Positions 17,621 to 27,900 of a stretch of 64,000 nucleotides of DNA are shown in pieces (within the stretch, counting starts at the first letter, position 1; every line of letters starts with the position of its first letter). Under the pieces are notes generated by a model that saw only the letters and a program-made list of their open reading frames with translations, was not told where the DNA came from and did not search any database. The translations under genes and the position numbers were made by a program. Source of the DNA: Chondrinema litorale. Its GTDB lineage: Bacteria; Bacteroidota; Bacteroidia; Cytophagales; Flammeovirgaceae. The stretch is taken from positions 62,001 to 126,000 of the forward strand of contig NZ_CP111047.1 of the NCBI RefSeq assembly GCF_026250525.1. The letters are read 5' to 3'.

Positions 17621-18271
17621 ATGAAAAATAACTTAAACGATTTAAGTAGTTTATTAAATCAGGTACAGCAAAAGGCAGATACCAAATCATTCAAATTGCT
17701 TTTTGATGCGACTTACCCCAGACTATTACAATTTGCCAAATACTATGTTAAAACACATTTTCATGCGCAAGAGGTAGTTTCTCAGGTTTTTATTAAACTT
17801 TGGGAGAATAAAAATGAGTTAGGCGAAGTGCAAAATGTAAGTGCTTATTTATATACGGTTACCAAACGCCTTTCTTTAAATTACCTGCGCGATAACGATC
17901 TTTCCAATACAGTTTCACTTAATTTGTTAGATCAGAATATGAAGACTGTAGCGACAAATCCGGAAAGCGAGTTGCTTTCTGCCGAGTTGTTATCTGAGAT
18001 CAACAAATCTATTTTAAGCCTACCGCCAAAATGCCAGTTAGTTTACCAAATGGTAAAAGAAGACGGCCTCAAATACAAAGATGTAGCCCAAATGCTCGAC
18101 ATCTCAGAAAAAGCTGTAGAGAAACACATGGGCAATGCTTTTAAGAAGCTCAGAAAAGACCTCGACAGTTATTTTAGTAGTCATGAGATTAATAAAGCAG
18201 TGTATCATTTATCCGTTTCTGTACTGGTTTTAACAGCATTTTCAATTTTTTTAAATTTTTTTAACAGTTGA
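17621..18271 (+). CDS. ECF RNA polymerase sigma factor (FecI-like)
   Basis: The 216-residue sigma factor has region 2 at about residues 20-90 (FDATYPRLLQFAKYYVKTHF, then EVVSQVFIKLWENK) and region 4 at about 128-185 (LPPKCQLVYQMVKEDGLKYK, DVAQMLDISEKAVEKHMGNA, FKKLRKDL). Bacteroidota FecI-type factors of this class direct transcription of adjacent SusC/SusD genes when released by a FecR anti-sigma. It ends in a hydrophobic C-terminal segment (VYHLSVSVLVLTAFSIFLNF) that could anchor it in the membrane. FecR lies 65 bp downstream and the STN-type SusC after that, the full cell-surface-signalling order. The target promoter is expected before 19688 but I cannot identify its boxes. Confidence 0.92.
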   Translation: MKNNLNDLSSLLNQVQQKADTKSFKLLFDATYPRLLQFAKYYVKTHFHAQEVVSQVFIKLWENKNELGEVQNVSAYLYTVTKRLSLNYLRDNDLSNTVSLNLLDQNMKTVATNPESELLSAELLSEINKSILSLPPKCQLVYQMVKEDGLKYKDVAQMLDISEKAVEKHMGNAFKKLRKDLDSYFSSHEINKAVYHLSVSVLVLTAFSIFLNFFNS

Positions 18272-18336
18272 GGTAGGGTATTTCATTTTTTTCGTGTCTG
18301 CTAAATTGAACACAAGATTAAATTGATTGTAAGTTC

Positions 18337-19371
18337 ATGAACGAAAGCGAAATTTACGACCTTATAGGTAAATACCTTGCCAATGAAACCACTCCGGCTG
18401 AAGAAACCCTTTTGAAAAATTGGGCGAATCATTCATCGGAGAACAAACACACATTAGAGACCTTTTCCAAAATCTGGAAGAATACCAAAACACAATACAT
18501 ACACAAAGAGAAAGATGCCGTTTTTGAGAAGGTTTTAAACTCAATTTCCGATGATAAAAAATCCAATAAGCTTGTAAATTTTAAGCAAAACGCCAACAGG
18601 AAAAGCTATAGCTATTTAGTGCGGGTTGCTGCTGTGTTGGTGTTGTTTACGATAAGTACGGTGGTATGGTACACATACTTTCAGCAGCAATCAGATACCG
18701 ATATAGCACTAGTGCAGGAGGTTTGGGAAGAGCGAAGTAATCCGGCAGGGCAAAAATCTAAAATCTTTTTGCCAGATGGATCTGAAATCGTATTAAATGC
18801 AGAAAGCAAAATTCGATTTAAAAGCAATTTTAATTCAGGTGCTATTAGAGAAGTGGAGTTAAGCGGAGAAGCTTTTTTCGAGGTAAAACCAAATGCCGAA
18901 CGACCTTTTGTAGTAAATGCCAGAAATGTGCTCACTACAGCTTTAGGAACTTCTTTTAACATAGATGCTTACTCAGAGTCAGATGTAAAAGTATCTCTGG
19001 CTACAGGCAAAGTGGAAGTAAAAAACACCGAAGCAGATAAAGCCGAAGATAGTTTGGTGTATTTAATTCCCGGTGAAGAAGCCATGGTGAAAAAGCAAAT
19101 GGGAAAAATTGCCAAAACGGAGTTTGATCTACAAAGTGTACTTTCTTGGAAAGATGGCATCATTCATTTTAACAAAGCATCTTTTAATGAGATTTTGCAA
19201 AAGTTAGAAAGGTGGTACGATGTAGATTTTGAAATTCAAGATACTAAAAATACGACAGGTACATTTTCAGATAATTTTGATAATGAAAGTCTTGAGTTAG
19301 TAATGGAAGGGATTAGTTTTTCTTATGGATTTAAGTATAAACTCGAGGGGAAAAAAGTAACGATATACTGA
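18337..19371 (+). CDS. FecR-family anti-sigma factor
   Basis: The 344-residue protein has an N-terminal cytoplasmic sigma-binding part (residues 1-85; MNESEIYDLIGKYLANETTP), one transmembrane helix (about 90-112; LVRVAAVLVLFTISTVVWYT), a periplasmic FecR domain (about 125-235; KIFLPDGSEIVLNAESKIRF and EVELSGEAFFEV), and a C-terminal STN-like/DUF4974 domain (about 270-344; FNKASFNEILQKLERWYDVD). By analogy with FecR it holds the sigma factor inactive until the STN domain of the adjacent SusC contacts its periplasmic part. Its gene follows the sigma gene, and the STN-type SusC gene is 316 bp downstream. Confidence 0.92.
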   Translation: MNESEIYDLIGKYLANETTPAEETLLKNWANHSSENKHTLETFSKIWKNTKTQYIHKEKDAVFEKVLNSISDDKKSNKLVNFKQNANRKSYSYLVRVAAVLVLFTISTVVWYTYFQQQSDTDIALVQEVWEERSNPAGQKSKIFLPDGSEIVLNAESKIRFKSNFNSGAIREVELSGEAFFEVKPNAERPFVVNARNVLTTALGTSFNIDAYSESDVKVSLATGKVEVKNTEADKAEDSLVYLIPGEEAMVKKQMGKIAKTEFDLQSVLSWKDGIIHFNKASFNEILQKLERWYDVDFEIQDTKNTTGTFSDNFDNESLELVMEGISFSYGFKYKLEGKKVTIY

Positions 19372-19598
19372 TAAAAGATTACTGTATAACAATGTGAAAA
19401 CATATGTTTTAGTAATAAATAATATGGTATTTTAATATAAAACTATGAATACGTCTTAGATTTTTTTCTGCCTATAGCTTTCAAAATCTTCGAATTTCGT
19501 ATCAAAAAAGCAGATTTTAATCGATTTGCAAGATAGAAGTTTAGGATAAAATTATTAGCTAAACCATAGAGTAGGCATTACATGTAGAATAAAAAAAA

Positions 19599-19645
19599 CT
19601 CTCGATTTGCTGCACGTTGGGGAACGGGTCACAGCGAAATGAGAG
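19599..19645 (+). promoter_or_regulatory. structured RNA leader of the STN-type SusC gene
   Basis: The 316-bp gap between fecR and susC contains a strong two-part hairpin. The outer stem is CTCTCGATTTGCTG (19599-19612) against CAGCGAAATGAGAG (19632-19645): 14 pairs with one A-A mismatch and two G-U wobbles. Inside it CGTT (19615-19618) pairs with AACG (19623-19626) around a GGGG loop. It is not followed by a T-run, so it is not a plain terminator. It lies 43 bp before the start codon and is followed by TCCTCCTG. This suggests a regulatory 5' UTR or a processing site. No known RNA family was recognised; the remainder of the gap is AT-rich without further structure. Confidence 0.55.
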
Positions 19646-19687
19646 TCCTCCTGATTAATATATTTTTTTAACCAAGATTATAAAGTT

Positions 19688-22600
19688 ATGAAATCGAAAA
19701 TACTTAGACAAATCATTATTATGTCGAGGTTAGCTATAGCGGGTATCTTGTTGCAGTGCGTGTTCTTTTCGCTGCTTACTGCTGCAGACGGAAAAGCCCA
19801 GCACGAAAAGCTTTCTGAAATTATACTCACAGTAAATTTCAAAGGAAAAAGCCTGAGCAAGGCATTCCATGAGATTGAGGAAAAAACTCAATTGAAGTTT
19901 GCTTATAATCATCAGAGAATAAATGAAGGTATGCAGTTAGATATTGAAGCAAAAGATGAGTCTTTGGCAAATCTACTGCGTGAAATATCTAAAGATGCAG
20001 GTCTTAGATTTAAAAGAATTAATGAAAAAATCTATGTAAATCATCAAGAAGGTACCCAAACAGAAGATAATATAGAAGAAATTATTGATCCAGTACAGTT
20101 AAAAGTATCTGGAACAATCACCTCTGCCGAAGACAATGCACCACTTCCGGGTGTGAGTATTGTAGTGCAAGGAACTACCAAAGGTACCACTAGTGATTTT
20201 GATGGTAAATTCTCTATTGAAGTTGCAGAAGATGCTGTATTGGTTTTTAGCTATATCGGTTACACCAAACAAGAGGTGCCAGTAAATAGCAGAAGCACTA
20301 TTGATATAGTAATGCAAACAGATGCTGAACAATTACAAGAAGTTGTTATTACAGCTTTTGGTTTGGAGCGTGAGAAAAAAGCTATTACTTACTCAGCACA
20401 AACTGTAGAAGTAAAAGAATTTTCTGAGGCAAGATCACTTAACGTAGTTAATTCTTTATCTGGTAGAGTGGCAGGTTTAAATATGTCAACTGCATCAAAC
20501 GGTGTGGGTAGTTCTTCTAGAGTTGTACTAAGAGGTAACAGATCGCTATTAGGTAACAACCAACCATTATATGTAATTGATGGTATGCCGATAGATAACT
20601 CAACCAGTAGTACACCAAGTGACGAAACTGGTGGTACTACTGGATCAGATGGTATTTCAAACATCAACCCAGAAGACATCGCTTCAATCTCTGTATTGAA
20701 AGGTCCTTCAGCAGCGGCATTGTACGGTACTCGTGCGAGTAATGGTGTTATCATCATCAACACAAAATCAGGGAAAGGTAAAACAGGAACATCTATCAAT
20801 TTTGCTTCTAACTTTACTTTAAATTCTCCTTATCTTTTACTAGATATTCAAAACCAATATGGGCAAGGTAGCAATGGGGTTTACAGTGTAAACGAAACTC
20901 GTAACTGGGGTCCAGAACTAGACGGAAGCAGCGTTGCAGCATGGCAGTTAGAGCATAACCCAGATTACGAAGGCCCAGCTACTTATTCTTATTCTGCACA
21001 GCCAGATAATATTATCGATTTCTTCCAGACAGGTTACAACTTAGCAAATACTGTTTCTGCATCAATGGGTAATAATGTAGCCCAAGGTTATTTCTCTTAT
21101 ACCAATACCATTGCAGAAGGTGTGGTTCCTGGTAATGAGCTAAACAGAAACAATGCGAATGTGAGAGTTACTAGCAAGTTAAGTGAAAAACTTCAGTTGG
21201 ATGCGAAGATTAACTTTATCCAACAAACGATAGATAACCCAGTTCGTTCTGGTGAAGATTCTCCAACTTTTGGTGCTTACACTTTACCGAGAAACTTACC
21301 TTACTCTCAGTATAAAGATTACGAATACATAGATGCTTCTGGAAATCTTCAGTACAACTATATTAACCGTGATGCAGTAGGTGCTAACTCTGCAAACCCA
21401 TTCTGGTTAGTATATCGTCACAATGCTACTACTACTACAAGAAACAGAGTAATCGGTTTTGCTTCTGCCACATATGAATTCTTCGAAGGATTAAAACTTA
21501 ATTTAAAATCTGGTATCGATCAATACACAGACAAGAGCGAAACTAAATCTTATGCTACCGTAGCATGGACAAGCGATTTGGGTAACTACTCTAGAAACTA
21601 TCGTGATGTAATGGAGTGGAACTCTAGCTTCTTATTGAGTTATGACAAAGACATTAATAATTTCTCTGTAAATGTAAACTTTGGTGGTAATGCTTTAACT
21701 CAAGAAAGAAACTCACTAACAGCAGGTGGAGTTTTAAGTAGACGTAATTTCTTTGCAATCTCAAATACAGATAATCCTGTACCAACAGAAAGCCCTTACG
21801 AACGTAAAATCAACTCTTTGTATGGTTTTGCTCAAATCGGATATAAAAACATTTTATTCTTAGATGTAACAGGAAGAAACGACTGGTCTTCTACCTTACC
21901 GGCAGATAACCGTTCATTCTTCTATCCATCAGTTGGTCTTTCTGCTGTAGTTTCAGATATGTTTACTTCTTTACCAGAGGCTATAACTTATGCTAAACTA
22001 AGAGTTTCTTATGCACAAGTAGGTAACGATACAGACCCTTACAGACTGAACCCTTATTATACTTATTCATCTGCAAACGATGGTATGGTATTCAGAAATG
22101 AGATTCTTTTCAACCAAGATTTAAAGCCTGAGATTACTTCTTCAACGGAGTTTGGTGCTGATATCAGATTCTTAGATAATCGCCTTGGTTTAGATTTTAC
22201 TTGGTTTAAGTCTAACACAGTAGATCAAGTATTTCCTGTTGCCACTCCTGAGTCTTCTGGATATTCTTCTCAGTACATCAATGCTGGTGAGATTCAAAAC
22301 ACAGGTGTTGAATTAGTACTATCTGCTACACCAGTTCAAACCACCGATTTTAGTTGGGATATTACAGCTAACTTCTCTAGCTACGACAGTAAAGTAGTAA
22401 GCATCAATGGAGATACAGAAAGACTAGTGTTAAACTCAGGTGGTCGTTCAGTAAATGCAATTATCTCTAAAGGCGGAGAGTATGGTGATTTTTATGTAAA
22501 AGGTTACGAAAGAGATGATGAAGGAAACATCTTGATAAACGAAAATGGATTGCCTGAAACTACTTCAGACTACAGTGTAAAAGCAGGTAACTTTAACCCA

Positions 22601-23146
22601 GACTGGTCAGGAGGTTTACAAAACAGATTTAACTACAAAAACTTCTCAATGAGCTTCCTAATCGATGCTAGAATTGGTGGCGAAGTATTCTCTTTCACTA
22701 GAAGTGTACTTTCTTATACTGGTTCACTTGAGTCTACATTGGCTGGTCGCGATGGATTTGTGGTTGACGGTGTAGTTGCTACAAGAGACGACGATGGAAA
22801 CATTGTTTCTACTACTCCAAACACTACTACTGTAACTGCCGAAGAATACTGGACAGCGATTGCTGGTAGTAGCCCTAACTCTGCAGAAGACTTTATTCTT
22901 GACGCTACAAATATTAGATTAAGAGAGTTTGTATTAGGTTATACTTTCCCTAGTAGCTTACTAGACAAAACTCCTTTTGCTCGTGCAAGCTTATCGCTTG
23001 TAGGTAGAAACCTCTTCTTCTTTATGAACAAAGCCAAATATTTTGATCCTGAGCAAGCTGCTGGTATCAGTAACTTCCAAGGTATTGAGTCTTACTCGCT
23101 GCCTCCAACTAGAACTTATGGAGTGAGCTTAAAATTTGGTTTCTAA
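19688..23146 (+). CDS. SusC/RagA-type TonB-linked outer-membrane transporter with STN signalling domain
   Basis: The 1152-residue protein has a signal peptide (to about residue 38), an STN domain (about 50-115; LSKAFHEIEEKTQLKFAYNH), a CarboxypepD_reg domain (about 140-225; PLPGVSIVVQGTTKGTTSDF), a TonB box region (EVVITAFGLERE), a plug domain (about 235-360; VLRGNRSLLGNNQPLYVIDG, GPSAAALYGTRASNGVIIIN) and a C-terminal beta-barrel ending in aromatic residues (GVSLKFGF). It takes up large nutrients across the outer membrane with a SusD lid, driven by TonB. The STN domain signals to FecR (upstream). The gene is 21 bp before the SusD gene, hence one operon. Substrate is not certain; the neighbouring GH2 suggests a beta-galactoside. 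Confidence 0.95.
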   Translation: MKSKILRQIIIMSRLAIAGILLQCVFFSLLTAADGKAQHEKLSEIILTVNFKGKSLSKAFHEIEEKTQLKFAYNHQRINEGMQLDIEAKDESLANLLREISKDAGLRFKRINEKIYVNHQEGTQTEDNIEEIIDPVQLKVSGTITSAEDNAPLPGVSIVVQGTTKGTTSDFDGKFSIEVAEDAVLVFSYIGYTKQEVPVNSRSTIDIVMQTDAEQLQEVVITAFGLEREKKAITYSAQTVEVKEFSEARSLNVVNSLSGRVAGLNMSTASNGVGSSSRVVLRGNRSLLGNNQPLYVIDGMPIDNSTSSTPSDETGGTTGSDGISNINPEDIASISVLKGPSAAALYGTRASNGVIIINTKSGKGKTGTSINFASNFTLNSPYLLLDIQNQYGQGSNGVYSVNETRNWGPELDGSSVAAWQLEHNPDYEGPATYSYSAQPDNIIDFFQTGYNLANTVSASMGNNVAQGYFSYTNTIAEGVVPGNELNRNNANVRVTSKLSEKLQLDAKINFIQQTIDNPVRSGEDSPTFGAYTLPRNLPYSQYKDYEYIDASGNLQYNYINRDAVGANSANPFWLVYRHNATTTTRNRVIGFASATYEFFEGLKLNLKSGIDQYTDKSETKSYATVAWTSDLGNYSRNYRDVMEWNSSFLLSYDKDINNFSVNVNFGGNALTQERNSLTAGGVLSRRNFFAISNTDNPVPTESPYERKINSLYGFAQIGYKNILFLDVTGRNDWSSTLPADNRSFFYPSVGLSAVVSDMFTSLPEAITYAKLRVSYAQVGNDTDPYRLNPYYTYSSANDGMVFRNEILFNQDLKPEITSSTEFGADIRFLDNRLGLDFTWFKSNTVDQVFPVATPESSGYSSQYINAGEIQNTGVELVLSATPVQTTDFSWDITANFSSYDSKVVSINGDTERLVLNSGGRSVNAIISKGGEYGDFYVKGYERDDEGNILINENGLPETTSDYSVKAGNFNPDWSGGLQNRFNYKNFSMSFLIDARIGGEVFSFTRSVLSYTGSLESTLAGRDGFVVDGVVATRDDDGNIVSTTPNTTTVTAEEYWTAIAGSSPNSAEDFILDATNIRLREFVLGYTFPSSLLDKTPFARASLSLVGRNLFFFMNKAKYFDPEQAAGISNFQGIESYSLPPTRTYGVSLKFGF

Positions 23147-23167
23147 AAAAATTAAAAATAATCCATC

Positions 23168-24742
23168 ATGAAAAATATGATTAAAATATTCAAATTGATA
23201 TTCATCATCGGGTTGGTGGGAAGTTGTACTGGCGATTTCGACGAAATCAATACCGATCCGTCTAAAATTACTGCTGAATCTCTAGATGCATCTTTCGTAG
23301 GTCCTGCTTTTGCCAATGTGATTTACAGAGGTCTTAACCAAGGTTGGGGTAACGGAATTAGCGATGACCAAGGTACTTACGGTTTAGGAACAACCCTACA
23401 CTCAACTACCTATGTGCAATATTTGTCAACTACTTCTACTAGTTTTCAAACAGAAAGATATGCATTTAACGATAGCTGGAGAGCCAGACTTTGGACAAGG
23501 TTCTATACTTTAGCAGTTCCTGCACTAAACACTGCTTACGAAGCGGCTGAAGATGCAGAAGATAACGAATTAACCAATGCTGTATTAGACGTTTGGAAAG
23601 TGGAGATTTACCACAGAATGACTGACCATTTCGGTCCAATTCCTTATTTTGATGCGGGTAATGGTGGAGAAACTGTAGCTTACGATTCTCAAGAAGATAT
23701 CTATGCAGATTTCTTTACTTTATTAGATAATGCTATTGAAGTTTTTGATGCAAACGCAGGTGGTTCTGTAGGTCCATTAGTTGGTTACGATCGTATTTAC
23801 GATGGCAATGTAGATAGCTGGAAGTTATTTGCAAACTCTTTAAAACTTCGTTTAGCATTAAGAATTTCTGACATCGATCCTTCAAATGCACAAGTTTATG
23901 CAGAAGAAGCAGTGGCTTCTGGTGTAATGCTTTCTAGCAGCGAAAGTGCTTTTTACGAAGTAAGCGACGATACACCACATAACTTAAACATTATTGCTAC
24001 TTGGGGTTTCAGAATGAGTGCTTCAATGGAAAGTATCTTAAGAGGTTACAACGACCCAAGAATTGGACTTTTCTACAGCGGAGCTTCATCAGATGGAGAA
24101 TACAGAGGTCAGCCAAATGGTGGTGGAACTTTAAGAGATTGGGATGATGACGATACATCTGAAATCGGACCATCTTATGCATACGATTTATCTAACTCAA
24201 CTGATATTTTGGTGATGACTGCTGCTGAAACTTATTTCAACAGAGCAGAAGGCGCATTAAACGGATGGAACATGTCTGGTTCAGCGCAAGAATTATATGA
24301 GACTGGTATTGCTACTTCTATGGACGAGTGGGAAGTTGATTCAGATGAGACAAGCACATACATTGTTGGTACTACCAATCCGGTTGAGCCTTACCTAGTA
24401 GAACAATATGATGCGGATGATAGAACTCCTCCAGTACAAGTTCCTGTAGCTTTTGATAATGGTGACGATACCAATGCAAGAACTCAAATTGCAGTTCAAA
24501 AATATTTGGCATTATTCCCAGAGTCTTGGGAAGCATGGGCAGATTTAAGAAGAACTGATATTCAGATATTATATCCGCTTTTACAAAGTGATAACAGTAA
24601 CATAAGCAGATACGAATTGGTGAGTAGATTGCCATTTGTACCTAATGAGTACAATACAAATGCTGTTGAAGTAACCAATGCTGTTCAGCTTTTAAATGGT
24701 GTGGATAACGGCGCTACCAAAGTTTGGTGGGACGTGAACTAA
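23168..24742 (+). CDS. SusD/RagB-family surface lipoprotein (SusD-like type 2)
   Basis: The 524-residue lipoprotein has a lipobox in LIFIIGLVGSC (Cys at about residue 20) followed by TGDFDEINTDPSKI, the usual start of SusD-like nutrient-binding lipoproteins of the PF12771 kind. Tetratricopeptide-like helical regions carry SWKLFANSLKLRLALRISDID and MTAAETYFNRAEGAL near residues 225 and 350, both characteristic of the family. SusD proteins cap the SusC barrel and bind the glycan at the cell surface. It directly follows SusC and is followed by an intrinsic terminator at 24801. The C-terminal part (LPFVPNEYNTNAVEVTNAV) matches the family end, so it is full length. Confidence 0.93.
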   Translation: MKNMIKIFKLIFIIGLVGSCTGDFDEINTDPSKITAESLDASFVGPAFANVIYRGLNQGWGNGISDDQGTYGLGTTLHSTTYVQYLSTTSTSFQTERYAFNDSWRARLWTRFYTLAVPALNTAYEAAEDAEDNELTNAVLDVWKVEIYHRMTDHFGPIPYFDAGNGGETVAYDSQEDIYADFFTLLDNAIEVFDANAGGSVGPLVGYDRIYDGNVDSWKLFANSLKLRLALRISDIDPSNAQVYAEEAVASGVMLSSSESAFYEVSDDTPHNLNIIATWGFRMSASMESILRGYNDPRIGLFYSGASSDGEYRGQPNGGGTLRDWDDDDTSEIGPSYAYDLSNSTDILVMTAAETYFNRAEGALNGWNMSGSAQELYETGIATSMDEWEVDSDETSTYIVGTTNPVEPYLVEQYDADDRTPPVQVPVAFDNGDDTNARTQIAVQKYLALFPESWEAWADLRRTDIQILYPLLQSDNSNISRYELVSRLPFVPNEYNTNAVEVTNAVQLLNGVDNGATKVWWDVN

Positions 24743-24800
24743 TCAAAGTATTATTATCATAGTAAGTGAATGACTAACTACGCTTAACCAATAGGATGAT

Positions 24801-24838
24801 AAGAGGGAAAACCAAACGGTGGACCCTCTTACTCTTTT
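24801..24838 (+). terminator. intrinsic terminator after SusD of PUL 1
   Basis: AAGAGGG (24801-24807) pairs with CCCTCTT (24824-24830) around a 16-nt loop, followed by ACTCTTTT. It would separate the SusC/SusD unit from the GH2 gene, fully or as an attenuator. Confidence 0.65.
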
Positions 24839-24986
24839 GATGAAAATCAGTTTTAACAAAGACTTTTACACTTTTGTCAACAAAATTATCCATTAATATT
24901 GAGGTAGTTTCCACAATGTGTTTACTTTACACTTATTGAAGTGAAGATTACTATCGAAATATGTATCAGAGATTAAAAAACAAGTA

Positions 24987-27900
24987 ATGGACAAACAACT
25001 CAATTTAAGACAGCTAATTATTTTAGCTTTGTTTTTTGTAATGGGTGAAGCAGTTGCGCAGGAGATTCCAGAGTGGCAGGTACCTGACATTGTTTCTGTA
25101 AACAAAGAAAAACCACACGCGTGGTTTATCCCATATCAGGATGCAAAAACTGCAAGAACTAAAAATCCTTCAGAATCAGACTATTATCAGTTATTGAATG
25201 GCGACTGGAAATTCCAGTTTAAGAAATCACCAACCGAAGTTACAGAAGATTTTTTTACAACAGACTTCAACGACCAATCTTGGGATAAAATTCCAGTTCC
25301 ATCAGATTGGCAAATGCAAGGTTACGATTATCCTATCTATGTAAACATTCAGTATCCTTTTAAAGATGCTATTGCTCCACATGTGCCTTTAGATTACAAC
25401 CCAACAGGTTTGTACAGACACACTTTTGAGATTCCTTCAGATTGGAGTGGCAAGCAAGTGTTTATCAACTTTGGTGGTGTAAAAACAGTTTTCTATCTGT
25501 GGATAAACGGAGAGAAAGTTGGTTACAGCGAAGATAGCAAAGGTGTAGCAGAGTTTGATATTACAAAATATATCAAAACAGGCACCAACCAACTGGCTAT
25601 GGAAGTAATTAGATTTGCTACAGCCAGTTACATGGAAGATCAAGACTTTTGGAGAATGAGTGGTATCGAGAGAGATGTATTTCTTGTAGCTACGCCAAAA
25701 GCGAGAATAGAAGATTATACAGTAAAAAGCGATCTAGATGGCGCTTTTACAAATGGTGTTTTTGGTTTAGATCTAGACCTAAAAAGCCACGACAATGCAG
25801 ACTTAGATGTATCGGTAGCTATTAAGTTATACGATGGAGACAAGGTGCTTTTTGAAGACGAAAAAACTGCTGAGGCAGGAATAGTAAGCTTTACTTCTGA
25901 GATTCAAGATGTGAGAAAGTGGAGTGCTGAGTTCCCAAATCTATACGATTTAGAAATAGAGTTAAAAGATGGCGATAAAGTAACTCAAGCGATCTTCCAA
26001 AGAGTAGGTTTCAGAAATATTCAGATTAGCGATGGTATGCTAAAAGTAAATGGTGTACCTGTAACTGTAAGAGGAGTAGACCTTCACGAAACACATCCAA
26101 TTACTGGCCACGTAGTTGATCTTGAAACACGCATCAAAGACCTTACTTTGATGAAGCAAAACAACGTAAATGCAGTTAGAACTTCTCACTATCCGCAAGA
26201 CCCAGTATGGTATGAGCTATGCGACGAGTACGGAATCTATCTAGTAGATGAAGCAAATATCGAAACGCATGGTATGGGTTACGATTTGGATAAAGCGTTG
26301 GCGAACAATCCTGTTTGGCATACTGCCTTTATGGATAGAACGGTAAGACTTTATGAGCGCGATAAAAACTTTCCAAGTGTAATTATATGGTCTTTAGGTA
26401 ATGAGTCTGGTAACGGATATAATACTTACGAGACTTATAATTATATGAAGTCTATTGACTCTTCAAGACCTACACAATACGAAAGAGCAATTCTTGAGTG
26501 GAACACAGATATTTTTGTGCCGATGTATTATAGCATGGAGGGTATGGAAAGATATGCAAAAAACTATTCAGACAGACCGCTTATTCAGTGTGAGTATGCG
26601 CACGCAATGGGTAACAGTTTGGGTAACTTCCAAGACTACTGGGATTTAATCTACCAATACGATAACCTTCAAGGTGGTTTTATTTGGGACTGGGTAGATC
26701 AATCTTACGAGAAGGAAAATGCAGCAGGGGAAAAATTCTATGCTTATGGTGGAGATTATGGTCCGGCAGATGTATTGTCTGATGGCAACTTCTGTAACAA
26801 TGGAGTAATTAATCCAGATAGAACTCCGCATCCATCATTATACGAAGTAAAGAAAGTTTACCAACCAGTTTACTTTAAAGAAGCTGATTTGGCAAATGGA
26901 AAAGTACAAGTAATTAACCATTACGCTTTTGACGATCTATCAAACTTAGCTTTCTATTGGGTGATAGAGGCAAACGGTAAGGTTTACAAAAAAGGAAGCA
27001 ACTTCAACCTAAAAATTGAGCCGGGTGCTTCTCAAACCATCGATTTAAAATTACCATCAATCAAAGCGAAAGCAAACACTGAGTACTTTGTAAATATTTA
27101 TGCTGTTTCTAAAGCGGCTAAAGGTTATGTACCGGCAGGTCATACAGTGGCTTATGAGCAGTTTAAGTTGCCAGTTTACAATGAAGCTCCAGTTACTTAT
27201 AGCACAAATGGTAACCTTGATCTTGCAGAAACTGATAATGCTATTACAGTATCAGGTGGTGGATTTACCATTGCTGTAGACAAAACTACCGGATGGGTAA
27301 GTAGTTACAAGTTAGGTGGAAAAGAAATGATGGAAATGCCATTGCAACCAAACTTCTGGCGTGCTCCAACAGACAACGACTATGGAAATAACATGGGTAC
27401 GCGTTGCAAAATCTGGAAAGATATGGAGAAAAACTTTAAAGTGAACTATATCAATACTAGCCAACCAGTACCGGGTAAAATTGAGGTAGAAGTTGTTTTT
27501 GATATTATGGAATTGTACTCACCAGCAAACATTAAATATACTTTCTATGCAGATGGTACTTTGAGTGTAGACAGTTGGTTTAAGTTGATGAAAAGAAGAA
27601 CGCAATTGCCAGAAATTCCAAGAATAGGTTTTAGAACTAGACTTTCTTCTGAGTTCAACAACTTCGAATATTACGGTAGAGGTCCATACGAAAACTATGT
27701 TGACAGACATACGGCTTCTTTAGTAGGTGTTTATTCATCAAAAGCAGAAGATCAGTATTTCCCATACATTCGCCCACAAGAAAACGGAAACAAAACCGGT
27801 ATCAGATGGGCATCTTTAACTAATGATTCTGGTAAAGGATTAAAAGTTATCGGTGATGAGTTGGGAGTGAGTGCAATGCCTTACAGCCAAGAAAGCTTCG

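Noticed and set aside
20389..20799. A 136-codon open frame on the minus strand opposite the SusC gene
   Set aside because: It lies wholly within the plug region of a clear SusC gene, has low-complexity hydrophobic composition typical of an antisense frame, and has no start context or homology I recognise.
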